Made by a program: the position numbers and the translations under genes
Assembly: GCA_036244855.1 (NCBI GenBank)
Contig: BQKZ01000560.1
Coordinates: 13,969-51,922, forward strand
DNA length: 37,954 bases
From: Temnopleurus reevesii
Lineage: Eukaryota > Echinodermata > Echinoidea > Temnopleuroida > Temnopleuridae
Reading direction: 5' to 3'
Part shown: in pieces, positions 35,077 through 37,954 of the stretch
Position numbering within the stretch: the stretch's first letter is position 1
How the letters are laid out: the number at the start of each line of letters is the position of its first letter
Notes under the pieces: generated by a model
Database searches by the model: none
The model's input: only the letters and a program-made list of their open reading frames with translations
Told to the model about the DNA's origin: nothing

Positions 35077-35115
35077 TATATAAAAGGAACTTTTTGGACC
35101 GAACGATGCTACAGT
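35077..35115 (+). promoter_or_regulatory. Candidate core promoter: TATATAAAAGG plus initiator-like site
   Basis: TATATAAAAGG at 35077-35087 is a full TATA consensus, and TACAGT at 35110-35115 lies about 30 bases downstream, where an initiator would be expected. It is on the coding strand 1.25 kb upstream of the NCOA leader exon. A chance match is quite possible in AT-rich DNA, and a donor site for an exon starting here is not evident. Confidence 0.2.
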
Positions 35116-36336
35116 GTAGTGTTCAATAATGGTTATCGAGGGCAGCGAACAATTGGGGTTTTTTTTAACTCTTTTTTTAGGGAAATTATAATGGGATGTT
35201 TCTAGAATATCTCTGACACTGACAGGAAATTCAGTTGCATTACCTTTGGATTTGTCTGTATTCTTTGTCCTCCCTCCCCATTAGATATCCCCATGTGAAC
35301 TATGGCAGCCCAATGCCCCTTGACACATGTTTTGCTTGCCCCACATTAGTGTCTTGGGCAAGTCCCCCCTCCCCCATGTACCATGCAGCATTATGCAAAG
35401 AGTGTGATAATTTATGTGCATGTGTAGGAGGGGCCTATCATACCCGACGCTTGTTATTGCCTCGTGCTCAATCCCATTACAAGATCTAGTTCAGCCGGTT
35501 GACGCAATGCCTGTGATATAAAACCCATCAAGAATTCATGAAAAGCCACTCGTAACTCGGCAACAATTCCACCACAGTAGCTCTGCAAATGTTTACCAGG
35601 AAAGTGCAGCAGAATCATTCATATCCCTGCACCGACTAGATTTAGCTGGGTCTGCGGTGGACTTGCACTGTACTACTGTACATGTATACTGTACTTTAGA
35701 TATCATTATTAGAATTTCGTAGGGCCTATTCGTTCTGGAAATTATTTGCATTGCCATTCATTTGAAATATGTAATTGAAGTGTTTTAGCAGATTGAAATT
35801 GAATGTAGAATGAATATGAATGAAATTTTGTCACATTCATATGATACATGTTCATAGTTTAAAGTGATTCCCTTTGAAATTGCCAAGTTGATAAGAATAT
35901 AAAAGGCATATATTTAATTTTACAATGTTAAAATTGAATTCAATGATTTTCAAGGGATTGACTTCTGTGCAATATTGCCAGCTCGGATTGTGTCCTGTGT
36001 GTTGATTGTGTCTAAAACCAATGAATTTGTTATTATTATAGTAAGTAATTTTGGTTAATTAGCCGAATGTATTCATTTTTATATCTGCCCTTTTTTGCCC
36101 ATTTATTTATCTAAAGTGTTATATGTTCCTGTCTTCTTTGCTCTCATACATTATCACACACCTTTCTCTCCCATCATATTATTTCTGTTCTATATTTTCT
36201 ACGATTCCATGTTCCCAAATAATGCTAATAGCATAGCCAGACCTACTTAAAATCAGTTCATTTTGCCAGTCATGATATAGAAAGCATTCTGATGAATCAA
36301 TCTCACTCTCTCTCATTATCTGTCTCTCCTCCCCAG
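35116..36336. other. Stretch without a recognised gene, ending in a splice acceptor
   Basis: No coding exon recognised. The last 60 bases are strongly pyrimidine-rich and form the acceptor of the NCOA leader exon. Confidence 0.5.
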
Positions 36337-36432
36337 GTCTCCACCATTCTTGGTCGATATTAATCTTCGTCTCTCTTCAATCCTCCGTTGCCTAGCTGAT
36401 TCTGCTGGTGCAAGTCAAAGCCCGGAAGCAAG
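36337..36432 (+). other. 5' untranslated leader of the first coding exon
   Basis: A long pyrimidine tract (CTCTCTC, TCTGTCTCTCCTCCCCAG) ends at 36336 and forms a very strong splice acceptor. The following 96 bases contain no ATG and have an in-frame TGA 34 bases before the NCOA start. This makes it a spliced leader segment, so at least one further non-coding exon must lie upstream. Confidence 0.65.
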
Positions 36433-36479
36433 ATGAACAACACATCGGTCAAACGAAAGCACCCTGAAAAGGGCTCCAG
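36433..36479 (+). CDS. NCOA: First coding exon of a p160/SRC nuclear receptor coactivator (partial gene)
   Basis: This exon encodes a 15-residue N-terminus plus two bases of the next codon, and contains a basic VKRKH segment. Vertebrate NCOA1-3 also have a short N-terminus with an RKRK-like motif just before the bHLH. The start is chosen because the ATG has A at -3 and an in-frame TGA lies upstream at 36397-36399, so the frame cannot extend into the leader. The donor is CAG|GTGAGG at 36479/36480, and the intron is in phase 2. The next exon restores the frame and immediately reads a recognisable NCOA bHLH, which is the main support for this short exon. p160 proteins bind nuclear receptors through LXXLL motifs and recruit histone acetyltransferases in the nucleus; those parts of the gene lie outside the window. 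NCOA1, 2 and 3 are vertebrate paralogues, so one pre-duplication gene is expected here. Confidence 0.8.
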
Positions 36480-37270
36480 GTGAGGGAAGATGGTGTATAG
36501 TGATTACCATGGCGATGATAGTGGTTATGCAGGTGGCGATGAGGGTGATGGGGAAATTTGTTTAGATGTAGTTGATTTCTTTATATCATTAATTCTTTAT
36601 GAAGAAATGTTTGTACTGGCTTACAATTCAACTGCAGAATATTAGATGCAAAAGCATAGTTTTATGAAAAGACTTTTAGTATTAAGTTTTTAGGCTGATG
36701 GGGGTGATTACTTGTTAATTTGGATGCTCTTTATGAATAATATGAGTTATTTTCAACGAGCCTTGAGATTCACGAGAAGTTTTTGTTTATTTTTATTCTC
36801 AGAATACAGGGAATAATTTTCCTGGTATCACTTCGCAATTTGTTATTCATCTTACGATGATTGTTATACAAAATATGTTTTGTTTAGCAACTTTTTCACA
36901 TAGAACTGTACAGTAAAGTGTTTAAAATGTTAATCTAATGTCTAAAACTGCCAACCAAATATAAAAATAATTGTTTCCTGGAATATTATGTGAGTAATAA
37001 GATATCTACATTCTGTAAGTAACATTTAGTGTTAAAAAAGAGAGTGTTAGGATAATTAGGTTGAAATACAAATCATAGGTATTGATATTTGAAGTAGATT
37101 ATTCATCAGTCTTGAATAAGATGTAACATATTTCATAATAATCAGATGAAAGTATTTTTTGATAGACACTTTCATCCAGAAAACGAGGCCAAAGCAGATA
37201 CTGAACATCATCATGGAATTCCTAGTTGAGTGTCTAGAGCGTATTCTTATGTGGATACTGTTTTTGTCAG
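36480..37270 (+). other. Intron between the two NCOA coding exons
   Basis: This 791-base phase-2 intron starts GTGAGG and ends TTTTTGTCAG. Just inside the donor is a run of GATG-type triplets (36490-36555). I see no gene or clear mobile element in it. Confidence 0.75.
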
Positions 37271-37446
37271 TGACAGATTTCCTGGAAACAAGCGACGATG
37301 TGAGAAGAGGAGTTCTTACATAGAAGAGCTTTATGAGCTCATCACGGCGAGTCTGAGCAACCCTGAATCGTTGAATATGAAACCGGACAAATGAGCCCTT
37401 CTACAAGAAACACTCAGTCAGATCAAACGCATCAAACAGCAACAGG
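37271..37446 (+). CDS. NCOA: bHLH exon of the p160/SRC coactivator, with an in-frame TGA
   Basis: Read in phase with the preceding exon, this gives a basic stretch ([10 protein letters not shown]), helix 1 ([13 protein letters not shown]), a loop ending NMKPDK, then TGA, then helix 2 ([17 protein letters not shown]). Human NCOA2/3 read KYIEELAELI, KPDKCAIL and QIRQIK at equal spacing, so the family assignment is strong. The TGA at 37392-37394 sits exactly at the conserved Cys, and the frame continues cleanly for 17 codons to the donor G|GTATGT. Splicing to 37271 gives S-D-R-F at the junction, while a second acceptor six bases on (GACAG|ATTT, exon start 37277) gives R-F; both keep the frame. 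The basic region shares only a few residues with the vertebrate EKRNREQENK segment, so DNA contact may differ or be absent. Alternatives are a sequencing error, a null allele, a decaying copy or UGA recoding. A processed pseudogene is unlikely because introns and splice sites are intact. Confidence 0.85.
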
Positions 37447-37481
37447 GTATGTATGTGTAGAGGAAAGGTATTCAAGAAAAG

Positions 37482-37703
37482 TAAATGGCATTTCATTTGA
37501 ATGGTTGAATTTTCAGAAGAAGTGATATGATGAATGTAGAAGTGCATAGAACTACAATCATCTGAATTAATCAAATAGATAAATGGCTTGGCATTTAAGA
37601 TTAGATGCCAAGCCATTTATTTATTTGCATTTCTATGCACTTCTATATTCATCACACGCATCTTTTGAGAATTTGAATTTGAATTTAAATGCAATGCCAT
37701 TCC
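37482..37703. repeat. Long imperfect fold-back in the intron after the bHLH exon
   Basis: Outer arms pair AAATGGCATTTCATTT (37483 on) with AAATGCAATGCCATT (ending 37701). Middle arms pair GATGAATGTAGAAGTGCATA (37529 on) with the TATGCACTTCTATATTCATC region (37634-37653). The core is a perfect 14-base stem, AAATGGCTTGGCAT (37581-37594) and ATGCCAAGCCATTT (37605-37618), with a 10-base loop. The left arm carries about 20 unpaired bases. It begins only about 35 bases after the donor. It is most likely a MITE-like insertion, and would form a strong hairpin in the pre-mRNA. Confidence 0.75.
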
Positions 37704-37954
37704 CTTTTTTGGATTATAATTTTGTTTGTGAATTTAAATCTATGATTTGTTCACATATGTCGGTGTTAAGCAAAAGTGAACAACATGAACCTAAATCTAA
37801 CCTTTAGTTTGATATTTTTGGTATTAAGAAAGGGAGGCAATGAAAATAAATGTTACAATTTCCTAAGGTTTTGTCCCGCAACAAATAATTGAGTCAAACT
37901 ATAACATAAGCTTATGAATTATTTTTACTGTTGAACTGCTATTTGTAGTCACAT

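Noticed and set aside
36337..37446. Idea that the NCOA segment is a processed pseudogene because of the TGA
   Set aside because: An intron with correct phase and splice sites separates the two exons, and no other disabling change is seen, so a retrocopy is excluded.
37401..37807. Open frames on both strands that both begin MAWHL
   Set aside because: The mirrored starts are caused by the palindromic core of the fold-back at 37581-37618; neither is a gene.
1..37954. CRISPR arrays, bacterial operons, rRNA genes
   Set aside because: The tandem repeats lack equal spacers and the splicing signals show a eukaryotic genome; no rRNA-like segment was recognised.

Overview
The window looks like AT-rich nuclear DNA of a marine invertebrate. 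An echinoderm, possibly sea-urchin-like, is my best guess. The grounds are long introns with standard GT-AG sites, many small fold-back elements, tRNA-derived SINE pieces, long homopolymers and very many TACATGTA palindromes. I cannot name the species. There is no bacterial gene organisation, and almost every long reading frame here is a chance frame inside introns or repeats.

The only convincing protein-coding gene is at the right end, on the plus strand. It is the 5' part of a p160/SRC nuclear receptor coactivator (NCOA family) gene. A short first coding exon (ATG at 36433, donor at 36480) is followed after a 791-base intron by an exon (37271-37446) encoding the family's bHLH segment, with the YIEEL, ELI, KPDK and QIKRIK landmarks. 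The gene continues past the window. The invariant Cys after KPDK is replaced by an in-frame TGA at 37392-37394. This is the most important observation here. A sequence error or a null allele is the likeliest cause, but UGA recoding (Sec for Cys) deserves a check.

Upstream, two short blocks have strong splice signals on both sides (1093-1148 and 23480-23565), and the coding exon begins with a 96-base leader (36337-36432). These are candidate 5' untranslated exons, so most of the window would be 5'-UTR introns. The 86-base block carries a start-stop uORF (ATGTAA) and a five-codon uORF. Weak core-promoter candidates, including a perfect CRE palindrome, lie at 34.7-35.1 kb.

The rest is repeats. 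From left to right they are: a hAT-like element (1.56-1.86 kb); a TA-flanked MITE (3.4 kb); a degenerate copy (5.0-5.5 kb) of a TTAA-flanked element whose best copy is at 20.4-21.0 kb; a higher-order array at 6.4-7.75 kb built from a MITE family also present at 1.3, 17.6 and 32.0 kb; a purine tract (10.8-11.1 kb); a G-rich minisatellite (14.6-16.0 kb); a nested element pair (19.6-20.4 kb); SINE pieces (21.0, 24.6-24.9 and 27.0 kb); a 146-base tandem duplication (27.9-28.2 kb); a near-perfect fold-back (31.0 kb); and a long fold-back immediately downstream of the bHLH exon (37.5-37.7 kb).
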